Below are positions 48,075 through 57,499 of a stretch of DNA of 64,000 bases, piece by piece. Where the stretch lies: assembly GCF_003367355.1 (NCBI RefSeq), contig NZ_CP031413.1, positions 1,282,921 through 1,346,920 on the forward strand, given 5' to 3'. The notes below the pieces were generated by a model that worked only from the letters and a program-made list of their open reading frames with translations, was not told the origin of the DNA and did no database searches. The position numbers and the translations under genes were made by a program. Every line of letters begins with the position of its first letter. The first letter of the stretch is position 1. Origin of the DNA: Lysobacter sp. TY2-98 (lineage in GTDB: Bacteria > Pseudomonadota > Gammaproteobacteria > Xanthomonadales > Xanthomonadaceae).

Positions 48075-48431
48075 TCACTCCCACTCCAGGGCGCCCTTCT
48101 TCCACACGTAGGCGAAACCGATCACCAGTAGTGCGAGGAAGGTGCCCATCTCGACGAGGCCGAACGGCCCGAGTTCCCGGAACACGAGCGCCCACGGGAA
48201 GACGAACGCGATCTCCAGATCGAAGACGATGAAGATGATCGCGATCAGGTAGTAGCGCACGTTGAACTGCATGCGCGCGTCTTCGAACGCGTTGAAGCCG
48301 CTTTCGTAGGGCAGCAGCTTCTCGACCGTCGGGCGCTTGGGCCCGAGGAAGCGTCCGACGATGATCAAGGCGACGCCGATACCGCCGGCGACGATCAGGA
48401 ACAGCAGGGTCGGCAGATATTCGGCCAGCAC
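48075..48431 (-). CDS. nuoA: NADH-quinone oxidoreductase subunit A
   Basis: The 118-residue subunit has three helices with the conserved loop [21 protein letters not shown] and an acidic helix [11 protein letters not shown]. The start is GTG at 48431. It is the first nuo gene and follows tRNA-Leu by about 95 bp; I see no strong separate promoter in that gap, so nuo may be read from promoters upstream of the tRNA. Confidence 0.97.
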   Translation of the reverse strand: MLAEYLPTLLFLIVAGGIGVALIIVGRFLGPKRPTVEKLLPYESGFNAFEDARMQFNVRYYLIAIIFIVFDLEIAFVFPWALVFRELGPFGLVEMGTFLALLVIGFAYVWKKGALEWE

Positions 48432-48525
48432 TCGTGTTCTCTCTGTTCTCGCGCGGCGGGCCGGCGGAGGCCGCGCGGCGCGCTTTCGACTCCCCGGACC
48501 ATCGCGGCCGGGGGATTCTGCGGTG

Positions 48526-48610
48526 TGGTGCCCAAGGGGGGACTCGAACCCCCACGACCTAAGTCGCTACCACCTCAAGGTAGTGCGTCTACCAATTCCG
48601 CCACCTGGGC
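48526..48610 (-). tRNA. leuU: tRNA-Leu (anticodon GAG)
   Basis: The 85-nt class II tRNA includes an encoded CCA and a long variable arm. The anticodon GAG corresponds to 48574-48576 on the plus strand. Acceptor GCCCAGG pairs with CTTGGGC. In E. coli the GAG-type leuU likewise follows secG, and here it lies between secG and nuoA. Confidence 0.97.
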
Positions 48611-48683
48611 AAAAACGTGTCATCCACGACGTGTTCATCGGGTCGTTGTCGACCCACTCCAGCGTTCCGTACCGGAGCAGCGC

Positions 48684-48689
48684 ATTGTA
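48684..48689 (-). promoter_or_regulatory. Candidate -10 box for tRNA-Leu/nuo
   Basis: TACAAT on the minus strand lies 15 bp after the secG stop, giving a leader of about 70 nt to the tRNA. A weak -35-like TGGTTA sits 16 bp upstream, inside the secG end. It could drive the tRNA and contribute to nuo transcription. Confidence 0.45.
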
Positions 48690-48704
48690 ACTGAATTACG
48701 ACTT

Positions 48705-49169
48705 TTAACCAGCAGGTGACGTCGTATTCGGTGGCGTCGTTGCGGGCGCCGACGCGGGCTGTGCGGGCGTCGTGCTCGCAGGCGCCGACTGCACAGGAGC
48801 AGGCGCGGCCGGAATGGCGCTCGGCGCCGCCGGAACCGCACCGGTCGGTGCATTCGGAATCGCGCCACCGTTCGACGCGGGCGCATTCGGCACCTGCGCC
48901 ATGATGCTGCCGCCGGTGTCGGCGTCGGGCTTGCGTGCGCTGCGCGAGACTTCCCACGAGATGAGCAGGCTCAGCACGAAGAACACGACTGCGAGCCACT
49001 TCGTCGACTTCGACAGGAAGTTGGCCGAACCGCGCGCGCCGAAGACGGTGCCCGACGCGCCGCCGCCGAAACCGGAGCCGGCCTGCGCGCCCGCGCCACG
49101 CTGCATGAGGATCAGCGCGATCATCGCGACCGCCAGCAGCACGTAGATGATGTTCAGGAACAGCAGCAT
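48705..49169 (-). CDS. secG: Preprotein translocase subunit SecG with a long Ala/Pro tail
   Basis: The 154-residue protein has two membrane helices (about 4-22 and 58-74) joined by the Gly-rich loop MQRGAGAQAGSGFGGGASGT typical of SecG. It assists SecYE during preprotein translocation. After residue 80 there is a low-complexity Ala/Pro/Ser/Thr tail of about 70 residues that E. coli SecG (110 residues) lacks. ATG 49169 was preferred over a GTG two codons upstream. It starts 20 bp after tpiA. Confidence 0.93.
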   Translation of the reverse strand: MLLFLNIIYVLLAVAMIALILMQRGAGAQAGSGFGGGASGTVFGARGSANFLSKSTKWLAVVFFVLSLLISWEVSRSARKPDADTGGSIMAQVPNAPASNGGAIPNAPTGAVPAAPSAIPAAPAPVQSAPASTTPAQPASAPATTPPNTTSPAG

Positions 49170-49189
49170 GGGCACAGCCCCGTGGAAGC

Positions 49190-49942
49190 TCAGTGGGCGG
49201 CCGCTCGCGCGATCGCCAGGAAGTCGTCGGCCTTCAGCGATGCGCCTCCGACCAGTCCGCCGTCGACGTCGGGCTGTGCGAAGAGCTCGCCCGCGTTGTC
49301 GGCCTTGACGCTGCCGCCGTACAGGATCGGCAGCGAGCCGGCGATTCTAGCATCGCGCTGCGAAATCTCGCCACGAATGAAGGCGTGGATCTCCTGGGCC
49401 TGCTCCGGCGTGGCGGTGCGGCCGGTGCCGATCGCCCAGACAGGCTCATAGGCCACGACCGCGCCCTCCAGGTCCGCAACGCCCGTGCCGTCCAGCAGCG
49501 GCTCGAGCTGCTGCTCCAGGCGCCACCAGGTGCGACCGGCTTCACGGTCTTCGAGCGTCTCGCCAACGCACAGGATCGGCACCAGGCCGGCGGCCTTTGC
49601 GGCGCGGAACTTGCGAGCGACGAGCTCGTTCGATTCGTGGTGGTACTGGCGGCGTTCGGAATGGCCGACCAGGCCATAGACGGCGCCGACATCGAGCAGC
49701 ATCGCAGCCGACACTTCGCCCGTGTACGCGCCCTTCTCGTTCGCGCTGACGTCTTGCGCACCAAACGCGAGCCCGTGCGCGCCGTAGCGCTCCGCCAGCT
49801 CGCCCAGATACGGCAGCGGCGGCAGGATCACGCGTTCCACGCCGGTCGGCGCAGCTTCGGCGACGATCGCGTCCAGCAGCGATTTCGCGAACGCACGGTC
49901 TCCGTGCAGCTTCCAGTTTCCAGCGACGATTCGACGACGCAT
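49190..49942 (-). CDS. tpiA: Triosephosphate isomerase
   Basis: The 250-residue glycolytic enzyme interconverts dihydroxyacetone phosphate and glyceraldehyde-3-phosphate. Lys11 (GNWKLHG), His94 (GHSERR) and Glu166 (AYEPVWAIGTG) are the catalytic set. It precedes secG, as in Pseudomonas. A -10-like TAGACT lies at 49973-49978 upstream. Confidence 0.98.
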   Translation of the reverse strand: MRRRIVAGNWKLHGDRAFAKSLLDAIVAEAAPTGVERVILPPLPYLGELAERYGAHGLAFGAQDVSANEKGAYTGEVSAAMLLDVGAVYGLVGHSERRQYHHESNELVARKFRAAKAAGLVPILCVGETLEDREAGRTWWRLEQQLEPLLDGTGVADLEGAVVAYEPVWAIGTGRTATPEQAQEIHAFIRGEISQRDARIAGSLPILYGGSVKADNAGELFAQPDVDGGLVGGASLKADDFLAIARAAAH

Positions 49943-50002
49943 CGCGTGTTCCCCTAGAAAATTCGGCGTGAAAGTCTAGCCCAGGCGCCGCGCCACCGGA
50001 CC

Positions 50003-50530
50003 ATGACCCGACTTCACGGACTGCCGCCGATCGAGAATCCCGAGGCCTGCGCACTTGTGCTCGGCAGCATGCCGGGTGGTGCGTCGCTGCGCGCGGCGCG
50101 CTACTACGCGCATCCACAGAACCTGTTCTGGACGTTCATGGGCGATCTCGTGGGCGCGTCACCGGTCTTGCCGTACGACGTCCGCGTGCAGCATCTGCGC
50201 GACGCCGGCATCGCACTCTGGGACGTGATCGGCGCTTGCGAGCGCGAAGGCAGCTTGGACAGCGCGATCCGCGGCGCCGTCGCCAACGACTTCGCGACGT
50301 TCTTCGCGACACATACGAAGCTGCGAGCGGTGCTGTTCAACGGTGCGACGGCGGAAACGACGTTTCGACGCCAGCTGCCCGACACCATCGTTCCGGCCGA
50401 TGTCGCGCTCGTGCGGTTGCCGTCGACCAGTCCGGCGAACCGCTCGATCCCGACTGAAACGAAACGGCTTGCGTGGCGTGATGCACTCGCCGCTGCCGGC
50501 GTGCGGGTACGCCCGCTGCCGCCGGTATAG
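50003..50530 (+). CDS. Hypoxanthine-DNA glycosylase (UDG superfamily family 6)
   Basis: The 175-residue protein shows the motifs of the HDG family: LGSMPG (20-25), YYAHPQNLFW (34-43) and LPSTSPAN (139-146). These enzymes remove deaminated adenine (hypoxanthine) from DNA. The Asn after the HPQ motif, rather than the usual uracil glycosylase residues, supports this family over Mug/UdgB. It is divergent from tpiA and followed after 7 bp by the oxygenase-like gene, so the two are probably cotranscribed. Confidence 0.83.
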   Translation: MTRLHGLPPIENPEACALVLGSMPGGASLRAARYYAHPQNLFWTFMGDLVGASPVLPYDVRVQHLRDAGIALWDVIGACEREGSLDSAIRGAVANDFATFFATHTKLRAVLFNGATAETTFRRQLPDTIVPADVALVRLPSTSPANRSIPTETKRLAWRDALAAAGVRVRPLPPV

Positions 50531-50537
50531 TCGGACG

Positions 50538-51209
50538 ATGCGCCCGACCCTCGCCCGTCTGCCGACCCTGCCCTACCGCAAACCAACGGAGGGCCGCGAT
50601 TACTGGATCGTCGACGACATGCTTCCGGATCCCGACCGTGTGCGCGGACGCGCGCTCGCCCGGGAGGACTGGACGCTGGGCTGGCCGCATCGCGAGGAGA
50701 GCTGGCCTGGCGCGCGGATCATGCCGGGGCTGGAGCCGGAGGAACTCGCGATCGTCGAAGCGCGCGTGAAGGCGCTCACGGGCGCATCGAAACTGTGGGT
50801 GCAGACGTCACCGGATGGCACGACGCTCAACCACAACTGCATCCAGGCTGTTGGTGACAACGAAGGCGAAGTGCGTCCGCACACGGATTCGCGCGCACTC
50901 TGTCGCTATGCGGCGGTGCTCTATCTCAATCCGAAAGTGCCGGACGACTGCGGCACCAGCTTCTTCCGGCAGCGTCTGCCAACGGGCCAGCTCGGCGGCA
51001 ATTCGGTGATGCCGCCGCACAACAACCTCGTCGAAGCACTCGGCACGCGTTTCGTCGCCGACGGCAGCTTCGTCGAGGACGTCGCAGTGCCGCATCGCTA
51101 CAACCGCCTGCTCGTATATCGCGCCAACATCATCCACAGCGCGACGAAGTACTGGGGCCGCACGCTTGAGACCAAGCGCATGGCCGCCGTGTTCTTCTGG
51201 ATGGCGTGA
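50538..51209 (+). CDS. 2OG/Fe(II)-oxygenase-like protein, DUF6445 type
   Basis: The 223-residue protein has features of a jelly-roll iron oxygenase: RPHTDSRALCRYAAVLYLN (His115-x-Asp117) and a distal His200 in NIIHSATKYWG, with a basic residue soon after. It resembles proteins called DUF6445; a substrate is not known. The start is ATG 50538, 7 bp after the glycosylase gene. A strong bidirectional terminator follows. The pairing with a base-excision glycosylase may be fortuitous or hint at nucleic-acid substrates (inference). Confidence 0.65.
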   Translation: MRPTLARLPTLPYRKPTEGRDYWIVDDMLPDPDRVRGRALAREDWTLGWPHREESWPGARIMPGLEPEELAIVEARVKALTGASKLWVQTSPDGTTLNHNCIQAVGDNEGEVRPHTDSRALCRYAAVLYLNPKVPDDCGTSFFRQRLPTGQLGGNSVMPPHNNLVEALGTRFVADGSFVEDVAVPHRYNRLLVYRANIIHSATKYWGRTLETKRMAAVFFWMA

Positions 51210-51232
51210 GTCACGAGCGTCGCAACACACGG

Positions 51233-51262
51233 CAAAAAAAACCCGGCCGAGGCCGGGTTTTT
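51233..51262. terminator. Bidirectional Rho-independent terminator
   Basis: Stem AACCCGGC/GCCGGGTT (51240-51247 with 51252-51259) around a CGAG loop has eight As on its left and a T run on its right. It serves the plus-strand oxygenase-like gene and the minus-strand isopenicillin-N-synthase-like gene. Confidence 0.92.
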
Positions 51263-51271
51263 CACAAATGC

Positions 51272-52213
51272 TTACTTGAGCTTGATCTCACGCAACCGCT
51301 CTTCGAGGTAGCCCTGCGCGGTGATCGACTCCGGGTAGCGACTCGGGTTGTCCGCAGTCACGCAGGACGGCAGCACGTCGATCACGAAATCCGGATTCGG
51401 ATGCAGGAAGAACGGCGTCGAATAGCGCGGCTGACGCGCCTTCTCGCCCGGCGGATTGGTCACGCGGTGCGTCGTCGACGGATACACGTGGTTCGTCAGG
51501 CGCTGCAGCATGTCGCCGATGTTCACGACGATCGTGTCGGCCTGCGCGGTGAACGGAATCCACTCGCCCTTGCGCGACAACACCTCCAGACCCGCCGCGC
51601 TCGCACCGACGAGCAGGGTGATCAGGTTGATGTCCTCGTGCGCACCGGCGCGGACGTTCGGCACGTCGGGCGTGGTGATCGGCGGATAGTGGATCGGGCG
51701 AAGGATTGAGTTGCCCTGGTTCGTCACGTTGACGAAGTAGTCGCCCGGCAGGCCGATGTGCAGGGCGAGCGCCGACAGCATGCGTGAGCCGAGATCGTCC
51801 AGCGCCGTGTACAGGCGATAGCCGACGTCGCGGAACTCCGCAATTTCGGTCGGCCACACGTTCGCCGGCATGACATCGGCGTACTTCGAATCGCGCGCAA
51901 TCTCGCGGCCGATGTGGAAGAACTCCTTGAGATCGAAGTGCTGCGCGCCCTTCGCGGTCTCGATCCCGAACGGCGTATAACCACGCGCACCGCCACCACC
52001 CGGAACGTGGTACTTGCGCTTGACCTCGTCCGGCAGCGCGAAGAACTCGGCGAACACGCGGTAGGCGTCGTCGATGAGCTGCTGCGAAATGCCATGGTTG
52101 CGAATGCCGGCGAAGCCCCATTCGCGATAGGTTGCGCCGAGCTCGGCGACGAAGGCGTCGCGCTGCGCGGGATCATCGAAGCGCTGGATGTCGAGGGTCG
52201 GAATCTGGCTCAT
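51272..52213 (-). CDS. Isopenicillin N synthase family 2OG/Fe(II) dioxygenase
   Basis: The 313-residue enzyme has the DIOX_N segment (WGFAGIRNHGI) and a 2OG-FeII_Oxy domain with iron ligands His192, Asp194 (GAHEDINLITLL) and His249 (STTHRV), and the 2-oxoglutarate-binding Arg263-x-Ser265 (RYS). It would oxidise a small molecule, but the substrate cannot be told; these genes are widespread outside beta-lactam pathways, and no other such pathway gene is here. It lies alone between the terminator and glmM, 61 bp after the glmM stop. Confidence 0.88.
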   Translation of the reverse strand: MSQIPTLDIQRFDDPAQRDAFVAELGATYREWGFAGIRNHGISQQLIDDAYRVFAEFFALPDEVKRKYHVPGGGGARGYTPFGIETAKGAQHFDLKEFFHIGREIARDSKYADVMPANVWPTEIAEFRDVGYRLYTALDDLGSRMLSALALHIGLPGDYFVNVTNQGNSILRPIHYPPITTPDVPNVRAGAHEDINLITLLVGASAAGLEVLSRKGEWIPFTAQADTIVVNIGDMLQRLTNHVYPSTTHRVTNPPGEKARQPRYSTPFFLHPNPDFVIDVLPSCVTADNPSRYPESITAQGYLEERLREIKLK

Positions 52214-52274
52214 GTCGTTTCTCTGTTCGCGCCGGCAGTGTGCACCACTGCGGGCCTCGTCGATTTGATCGAAA

Positions 52275-53624
52275 TCAGGCGGCCGCAGCGCGCACGGCGG
52301 CGGCGAGGCGCTCGAGCGTGGCGTCGACGAGTGCGTCGTCGTCGGCCTCCACGGTCACGCGCACGACCGGCTCGGTGCCGGACGGACGCAGGAAGGCACG
52401 CCCGCGACCCGAGACCGCCTGCTGCGCGTCGGCCAGCGCGGCTTTCACGCTATCCGTCTCGACCGGCCTTGCGCCCGCAGCGCAACGCACATTGATCGTC
52501 TTCTGCGGCACGCGACGCAGGCCTTCCAGCGCCTGTGACAGCTTGATGCCGCGTCGGCCGAGCACCTCCAGCACCTGCAGCGCGCTGACGATGCCGTCGC
52601 CGGTGCTGACACGATCCAGGCACAGCAGATGACCCGACGCCTCGCCGCCCAGCACGCCTTCGTGCGCGACGAGTTGCTGGTGCACGTAGCGATCGCCGAC
52701 CTTGGCGCGCAGGAAATTGATGCCGCGCTGGCCGAGCGCTTGCTCGAGCCCGAAGTTGCTCATCAGTGTGCCGACCACCGGACCACGCAGGCGCCCATTG
52801 GCCTGCCAGTCGGTGGCGAGGATGTAGATCAGATCGTCGCCGTCGCGCACGCGGCCTTCGTTATCGACGAACAGCACGCGATCGCCATCGCCATCGAATG
52901 CGATGCCGAGGTCTGCACCCTTCTCCAACACGGTCTGTGCGAGCAGTTCCGGATGCGTCGAGCCGACGCCATCGTTGATGTTGGTGCCGTTCGGCTCGAC
53001 ACCGATCGTGGTCACACGCGCGCCGAGCTCACGGAACACGACCGGCGCGACCTGGTACGTCGCACCGTTCGCGCAGTCGACGACGATGCGCATGCCGGCG
53101 AGATCGAAGCGCCGGGGCACGCTCGCCTTGCAGGCCTCGACGTAGCGGCCCAGCGCTTCGCGCGTGCGCAGCGCCTTGCCGAGTTCTTCCGACACAACGG
53201 TGCGGAACGGTTCCTCGAGCGCGGCTTCGATCGCGAGTTCGGTCGCGTCGTCGAGCTTCTCGCCTTCCGACGAGAAGAACTTGATGCCGTTGTCGTAATG
53301 CGGATTGTGCGACGCCGAGATCACGATGCCGCCGTCCGCACGCAGCGAACGCGTCAGGTGCGCGACCGCGGGCGTCGGCATCGGCCCCATCAACTGCACG
53401 TCGACGCCGGCGGCAACAAGGCCTGCTTCCAGCGCCGCCTCGAACATGTAGTTCGAGATGCGGGTGTCCTTGCCGATGATGACGACGGGCTTGCGCCACG
53501 CCGGGGCGTGCGCACGCAGCGCATGGCCGTAGGCGTTGCCGAGACGAAGCACGAAGTCCGCCGAGATCGCCCCTTCGCCGACGCGGCCGCGGATGCCGTC
53601 GGTACCGAAATATCGACGACTCAT
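52275..53624 (-). CDS. glmM: Phosphoglucosamine mutase
   Basis: The 449-residue enzyme converts glucosamine-6-phosphate to glucosamine-1-phosphate for peptidoglycan and LPS precursors. The phosphoserine is Ser105 in [16 protein letters not shown]; the metal loop is DGDGDR. It begins inside the accD stop (ATGA overlap). In E. coli and Pseudomonas glmM adjoins secG/tpiA; here three genes intervene. Confidence 0.97.
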   Translation of the reverse strand: MSRRYFGTDGIRGRVGEGAISADFVLRLGNAYGHALRAHAPAWRKPVVIIGKDTRISNYMFEAALEAGLVAAGVDVQLMGPMPTPAVAHLTRSLRADGGIVISASHNPHYDNGIKFFSSEGEKLDDATELAIEAALEEPFRTVVSEELGKALRTREALGRYVEACKASVPRRFDLAGMRIVVDCANGATYQVAPVVFRELGARVTTIGVEPNGTNINDGVGSTHPELLAQTVLEKGADLGIAFDGDGDRVLFVDNEGRVRDGDDLIYILATDWQANGRLRGPVVGTLMSNFGLEQALGQRGINFLRAKVGDRYVHQQLVAHEGVLGGEASGHLLCLDRVSTGDGIVSALQVLEVLGRRGIKLSQALEGLRRVPQKTINVRCAAGARPVETDSVKAALADAQQAVSGRGRAFLRPSGTEPVVRVTVEADDDALVDATLERLAAAVRAAAA

Positions 53625-54499
53625 GCGACCGCGACCACGGGTGCGGGCTGCTTCATCATCATCGCGAGCAGGTGCGACAGGCGCTCACGCAGCTCGCGGC
53701 GGTCGCAGATCATGTCGATCGCGCCGTGCTCGAGCAGGAATTCCGAACGCTGGAAGCCTTCCGGCAGCTTCTCGCGCACGGTCTGCTCGATGACGCGCGG
53801 GCCGGCGAAGCCGATCAGCGCTTCGGGTTCGGCGATGTTGAGATCGCCCAGCATCGCGAACGACGCGGACACGCCGCCGGTGGTCGGGTGCGTGAGCACG
53901 GAGATGTACGGCAGGCCCGCATCGCGCAGGCGGCCGAGCGCCGCGGACGTCTTGGCCATCTGCATCAGCGAGAACAGCGACTCCTGCATGCGGGCGCCGC
54001 CGGAGGCCGAGAAGTTCACGAACGGGCAGCCGATCTCCAGCGCAGTTTCGGCTGCGCGCGTAAAGCGCTCGCCGACCACCGAACCCATCGACCCGCCCAT
54101 GAAGGCGAAGTCGAAGGAAGCGGCGACCAGATCACGGCCCTCCAGCGTGCCGCGCATGGCGACCAGTGCATCGCGCTCGCCGGTCGACTTCTGTGCGGCC
54201 TTGATGCGGTCCGCGTACTTCTTCTGGTCGCGGAACTTGAGCACGTCGGTCGGGCCGAGTTCGGCGGCGATCTCGGTGGTGCTGCCGGCGTCGAACAGCG
54301 CGGCCAGGCGCGCGCGGGCGCGGATCGCCATGTGGAAGCCGCACTTCGGGCAGACCTCGAGGTTCTCCTCGAGCTCCGGGCGGTACAGCGCCGAGGCGCA
54401 GCGATCGCACTTTTCCCAGAGACCTTCGGGCACGCTGCGGCGGCGCTGCGTGCCTTCGGTGCGGATGCCGGACGGCATCAGTTTCTTGAGCCAGGACAT
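53621..54499 (-). CDS. accD: Acetyl-CoA carboxylase carboxyltransferase beta subunit
   Basis: The 292-residue subunit carries an N-terminal zinc ribbon (Cys31, 34, 50, 53) and the crotonase-fold transferase core with [17 protein letters not shown]. With AccA it makes malonyl-CoA, the first step of fatty-acid synthesis. It overlaps glmM by 4 bp. A candidate -10 (TACACT on the minus strand, 54551-54556) lies just upstream. Confidence 0.97.
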   Translation of the reverse strand: MSWLKKLMPSGIRTEGTQRRRSVPEGLWEKCDRCASALYRPELEENLEVCPKCGFHMAIRARARLAALFDAGSTTEIAAELGPTDVLKFRDQKKYADRIKAAQKSTGERDALVAMRGTLEGRDLVAASFDFAFMGGSMGSVVGERFTRAAETALEIGCPFVNFSASGGARMQESLFSLMQMAKTSAALGRLRDAGLPYISVLTHPTTGGVSASFAMLGDLNIAEPEALIGFAGPRVIEQTVREKLPEGFQRSEFLLEHGAIDMICDRRELRERLSHLLAMMMKQPAPVVAVA

Positions 54500-54619
54500 G
54501 CTGGAGGCTCTCCCCTGTCGGACAAACGGCCGTCTCGCGGCCAGCGGGTCAGTGTAGCGCAGGGCTCCGGGACGGCCGGCCGCGCGGGAGGCCGGTCCGG
54601 AGCGGGACTGCGACGGGTG

Positions 54620-55414
54620 TCAGGCGTCGAGGGCCGCGCGCAGCGGGGCGAGGAAGGCCCGTGCCGCAGCGGCAGGGTCGGCCGCATCGGCGATCGCCGA
54701 GACCAGCGCGCTGCCGACCACCACCCCATCAGCGTCCACCGCCATGGCCGCAGCGCTCGCCGCGTCCTTGATGCCGAAGCCGGCGACGACCGGAACATCG
54801 GTGCCCGACCGGATCGCGCGCAGGCGCTCGCCCGCGGCGCGGGCGTCGAGGCGATCGGCGGCCCCGGTCACTCCGGCGAAGCTGACGTAGTAGAGGTAGC
54901 CGCGCGCCAGTCGGCGCAGCATGCTGATGCGTGCATCCGACGACGTCGGCGACGCGAGCAGGATCAGCGCGACACCTGCGGCTTCGAACGCATCGCGGAA
55001 CTCGGCCGCCTCTTCCGGCGGCAGGTCGACCAGCAGGATGCCGTCGACGCCCGACTCCGCCGCGAGCGTCGCGAATGCGCCAGGGCCGCGGATCTCGACC
55101 GGATTGAGATAGCCCATCAACACGACCGGCGTCCCGGCATCGCGCTCACGGAACTCGCGCACGCAGCGCATCACGTAGTCGATGCCCACACCGCGGGCGA
55201 GCGCGCGTTCGGAGCTGCGCTGGATGGTGGGGCCGTCGGCCATCGGGTCAGAGAACGGAACGCCGAGCTCGATGACGTCGGCGCCCGCCGCGACCAGCGC
55301 GTGCATCACCGGGACGGTAGCGTCGAGCGACGGATCGCCGGCGGTGACGAACGGGACGAGTGCCTTGCGACGGGCAGACTTGAGTTGCGCGAAACGCGTG
55401 TCGATGCGGGACAT
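54620..55414 (-). CDS. trpA: Tryptophan synthase alpha chain
   Basis: The 264-residue TIM barrel cleaves indole-3-glycerol phosphate. Catalytic Glu49 and Asp60 are in IELGVPFSDPMADGPTIQ. It follows trpB after 140 bp in which I see no gene. A GC-rich inverted repeat without a T tract lies downstream, before accD. Confidence 0.97.
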   Translation of the reverse strand: MSRIDTRFAQLKSARRKALVPFVTAGDPSLDATVPVMHALVAAGADVIELGVPFSDPMADGPTIQRSSERALARGVGIDYVMRCVREFRERDAGTPVVLMGYLNPVEIRGPGAFATLAAESGVDGILLVDLPPEEAAEFRDAFEAAGVALILLASPTSSDARISMLRRLARGYLYYVSFAGVTGAADRLDARAAGERLRAIRSGTDVPVVAGFGIKDAASAAAMAVDADGVVVGSALVSAIADAADPAAAARAFLAPLRAALDA

Positions 55415-55554
55415 GGGGATTGGCGTGCGCTTGGTTTCGCGCCCGATGCGGCGCGGGAGGAATCCAGGTTCAGGAAATCGCCGGCCGCTGACGGACGACG
55501 AAAACGCGTCGACTCAGCCACGCCATCGCGTGACGCGGCGGCACACGGCGCAGG

Positions 55555-56784
55555 TCATAGCGACAACCCGTCGCGAGCAGCGATCGTATGCACATCCTTG
55601 TCGCCGCGACCGGACAGGTTGCACAGCACGAGCGCGTCCTTCGGCAGATCGCGCGCGAGCTTCATCGCCTGCGCGATCGCGTGGCTCGATTCGAGCGCCG
55701 GCAGGATGCCTTCCGTGCGCGCGAGCGTGTGGAACGCGGCGAGTGCCTCGTCATCCGTGACGCCGACGTACTGCGCGCGGCCGGTGTCCTTGAGGAACGC
55801 GTGCTCGGGGCCGACGCCCGGATAGTCGAGGCCGGCCGACACCGAATGCGTCTCGATGATCTGACCGTCGTCGTCGCAGATCACGTAGGTGCGGTTGCCA
55901 TGCAGAACGCCGGGGCGGCCCGCGGCGAGCGACGCAGCGTGGCGGCCGGTATCGATGCCATCGCCCGCCGCCTCCGCACCGACGAGGCGCACGTCGCGAT
56001 CGTTGAGGAACGCGTGGAAGATGCCTATCGCGTTGCTGCCGCCGCCGACGCAGGCGGTCACCGCATCCGGGAGACGACCGTATTCGGCGAGCATCTGCGC
56101 CCTCGCCTCGCGGCCGACGATCGCGTTGAAGTCGCGCACCATGCGTGGATACGGATCCGGGCCCGCGACCGTACCGATGATGTAGAACGTGTCGCGCACG
56201 TTCGTCACCCAGTCGCGCATCGCCTCGTTGAGCGCGTCCTTCAGCGTCGCCGAGCCGCTGCTCACCGGCACGACCGTCGCGCCGAGCAGCTTCATGCGGT
56301 AGACGTTGATCTTCTGGCGCTCGATGTCGGTCGCGCCCATGTAGACGACGCATTCGAGGCCGAGTCGCGCCGCGACCGTGGCGCTCGCGACACCGTGCTG
56401 GCCGGCGCCCGTCTCCGCGATGATGCGGGTCTTGCCCATGCGGCTGGCGAGCAACGCCTGGCCGATGGTGTTGTTGATCTTGTGCGCGCCGGTGTGGTTG
56501 AGGTCTTCGCGCTTGAGCAGGATGCGTGCGCCGCCGACGTCGCGCGTCAGACGCTCGGCGAAATAGATCGGACTCGGGCGACCGACGTAATGCGCGAGGT
56601 CGCGATCGAACGCGTCGATGAATTCGGGATCGACGCGCGCAGCGTCGTAGGCGCCCGCCAGTTCCTGCAGCGGGCCCATGAGGGTTTCAGCGACGAAACG
56701 CCCGCCGAAGCGGCCGAAATGGCCGTCGGCATCCGGGAACGCGTTGTAATCGTCGACGACGGAAATCGGTGCAGCGTCGGACAT
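55555..56784 (-). CDS. trpB: Tryptophan synthase beta chain
   Basis: The 409-residue PLP enzyme condenses indole with serine. The PLP Lys is Lys102 in [20 protein letters not shown] binds the phosphate of PLP. It starts 46 bp after trpF. Confidence 0.98.
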   Translation of the reverse strand: MSDAAPISVVDDYNAFPDADGHFGRFGGRFVAETLMGPLQELAGAYDAARVDPEFIDAFDRDLAHYVGRPSPIYFAERLTRDVGGARILLKREDLNHTGAHKINNTIGQALLASRMGKTRIIAETGAGQHGVASATVAARLGLECVVYMGATDIERQKINVYRMKLLGATVVPVSSGSATLKDALNEAMRDWVTNVRDTFYIIGTVAGPDPYPRMVRDFNAIVGREARAQMLAEYGRLPDAVTACVGGGSNAIGIFHAFLNDRDVRLVGAEAAGDGIDTGRHAASLAAGRPGVLHGNRTYVICDDDGQIIETHSVSAGLDYPGVGPEHAFLKDTGRAQYVGVTDDEALAAFHTLARTEGILPALESSHAIAQAMKLARDLPKDALVLCNLSGRGDKDVHTIAARDGLSL

Positions 56785-56830
56785 CGTGGCAGCCGGCAGG
56801 ACGCGGGGGAGCGCCCGCCAGTTTAGGCGA

Positions 56831-57499
56831 TCAGCAGGCGGCCGCGATCGCGTCGGTATGGCAGTCGGCGCGGCGCACTTCCTCGACGAACTGGCGCATC
56901 TTGTCGCCGTCCTTGATGCCGGGCTCGGTCTCGATGCCGCTGGACACGTCGACGGCCCACGGCGTCGCGGTGGTCACGGCGTCGAACACGTTCTCGGGGC
57001 GCAGGCCGCCGGCGAGCGCGTAGGGCTTCTGCAGGTCCTTCGGGATGCGCGACCAGTCGAAGGTCTTGCCGCTGCCGCCAGACTCCCCGCTGCGGTGGCT
57101 GTCGAGCAGGAAGCCTGCCGCACCCGGGAACCGCAGCTGCAGGTAGTGGGGCGCCATGATCTCCTCGCCCATCGGCACCACCTTGAGGTACGGCAGGCCG
57201 AAGCTGCGGCAGAACGCGTCGTCTTCGTTGCCGTGGAACTGCAGCAGGCTCGGGCGCACCTGGCGCACGACGTCACGCACTTCCTCGAGCGAGTTGTCCT
57301 GGAACAACGCCACCGCATCGACCAGCGGCGCCAGCGCCTGGCGCATGGCACGTGCTTCTTCCGGCGCGATGCGGCGCGGGCTACGCGGCGTGAACACGAA
57401 GCCGATGCCGTCGACGCCGAGTTCGCAGGCCAGGCGCACGTCGCCCGGACGGGTGAAGCCACAGAACTTGATTCGGGTTCGGAAGAGCGTTCGATTCAC
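56831..57499 (-). CDS. trpF: Phosphoribosylanthranilate isomerase
   Basis: The 222-residue TIM-barrel enzyme catalyses the Amadori rearrangement in tryptophan synthesis. [13 protein letters not shown] carries the catalytic Cys, and [16 protein letters not shown] and [10 protein letters not shown] are family blocks. The start is GTG 57499, overlapping the truA stop (GTGA). Confidence 0.96.
   Translation of the reverse strand: MNRTLFRTRIKFCGFTRPGDVRLACELGVDGIGFVFTPRSPRRIAPEEARAMRQALAPLVDAVALFQDNSLEEVRDVVRQVRPSLLQFHGNEDDAFCRSFGLPYLKVVPMGEEIMAPHYLQLRFPGAAGFLLDSHRSGESGGSGKTFDWSRIPKDLQKPYALAGGLRPENVFDAVTTATPWAVDVSSGIETEPGIKDGDKMRQFVEEVRRADCHTDAIAAAC

Noticed and set aside
51272..52213. Beta-lactam biosynthesis gene (isopenicillin N synthase proper)
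   Set aside because: Only the iron-oxygenase family is supported; no ACV synthetase or other pathway gene is nearby.
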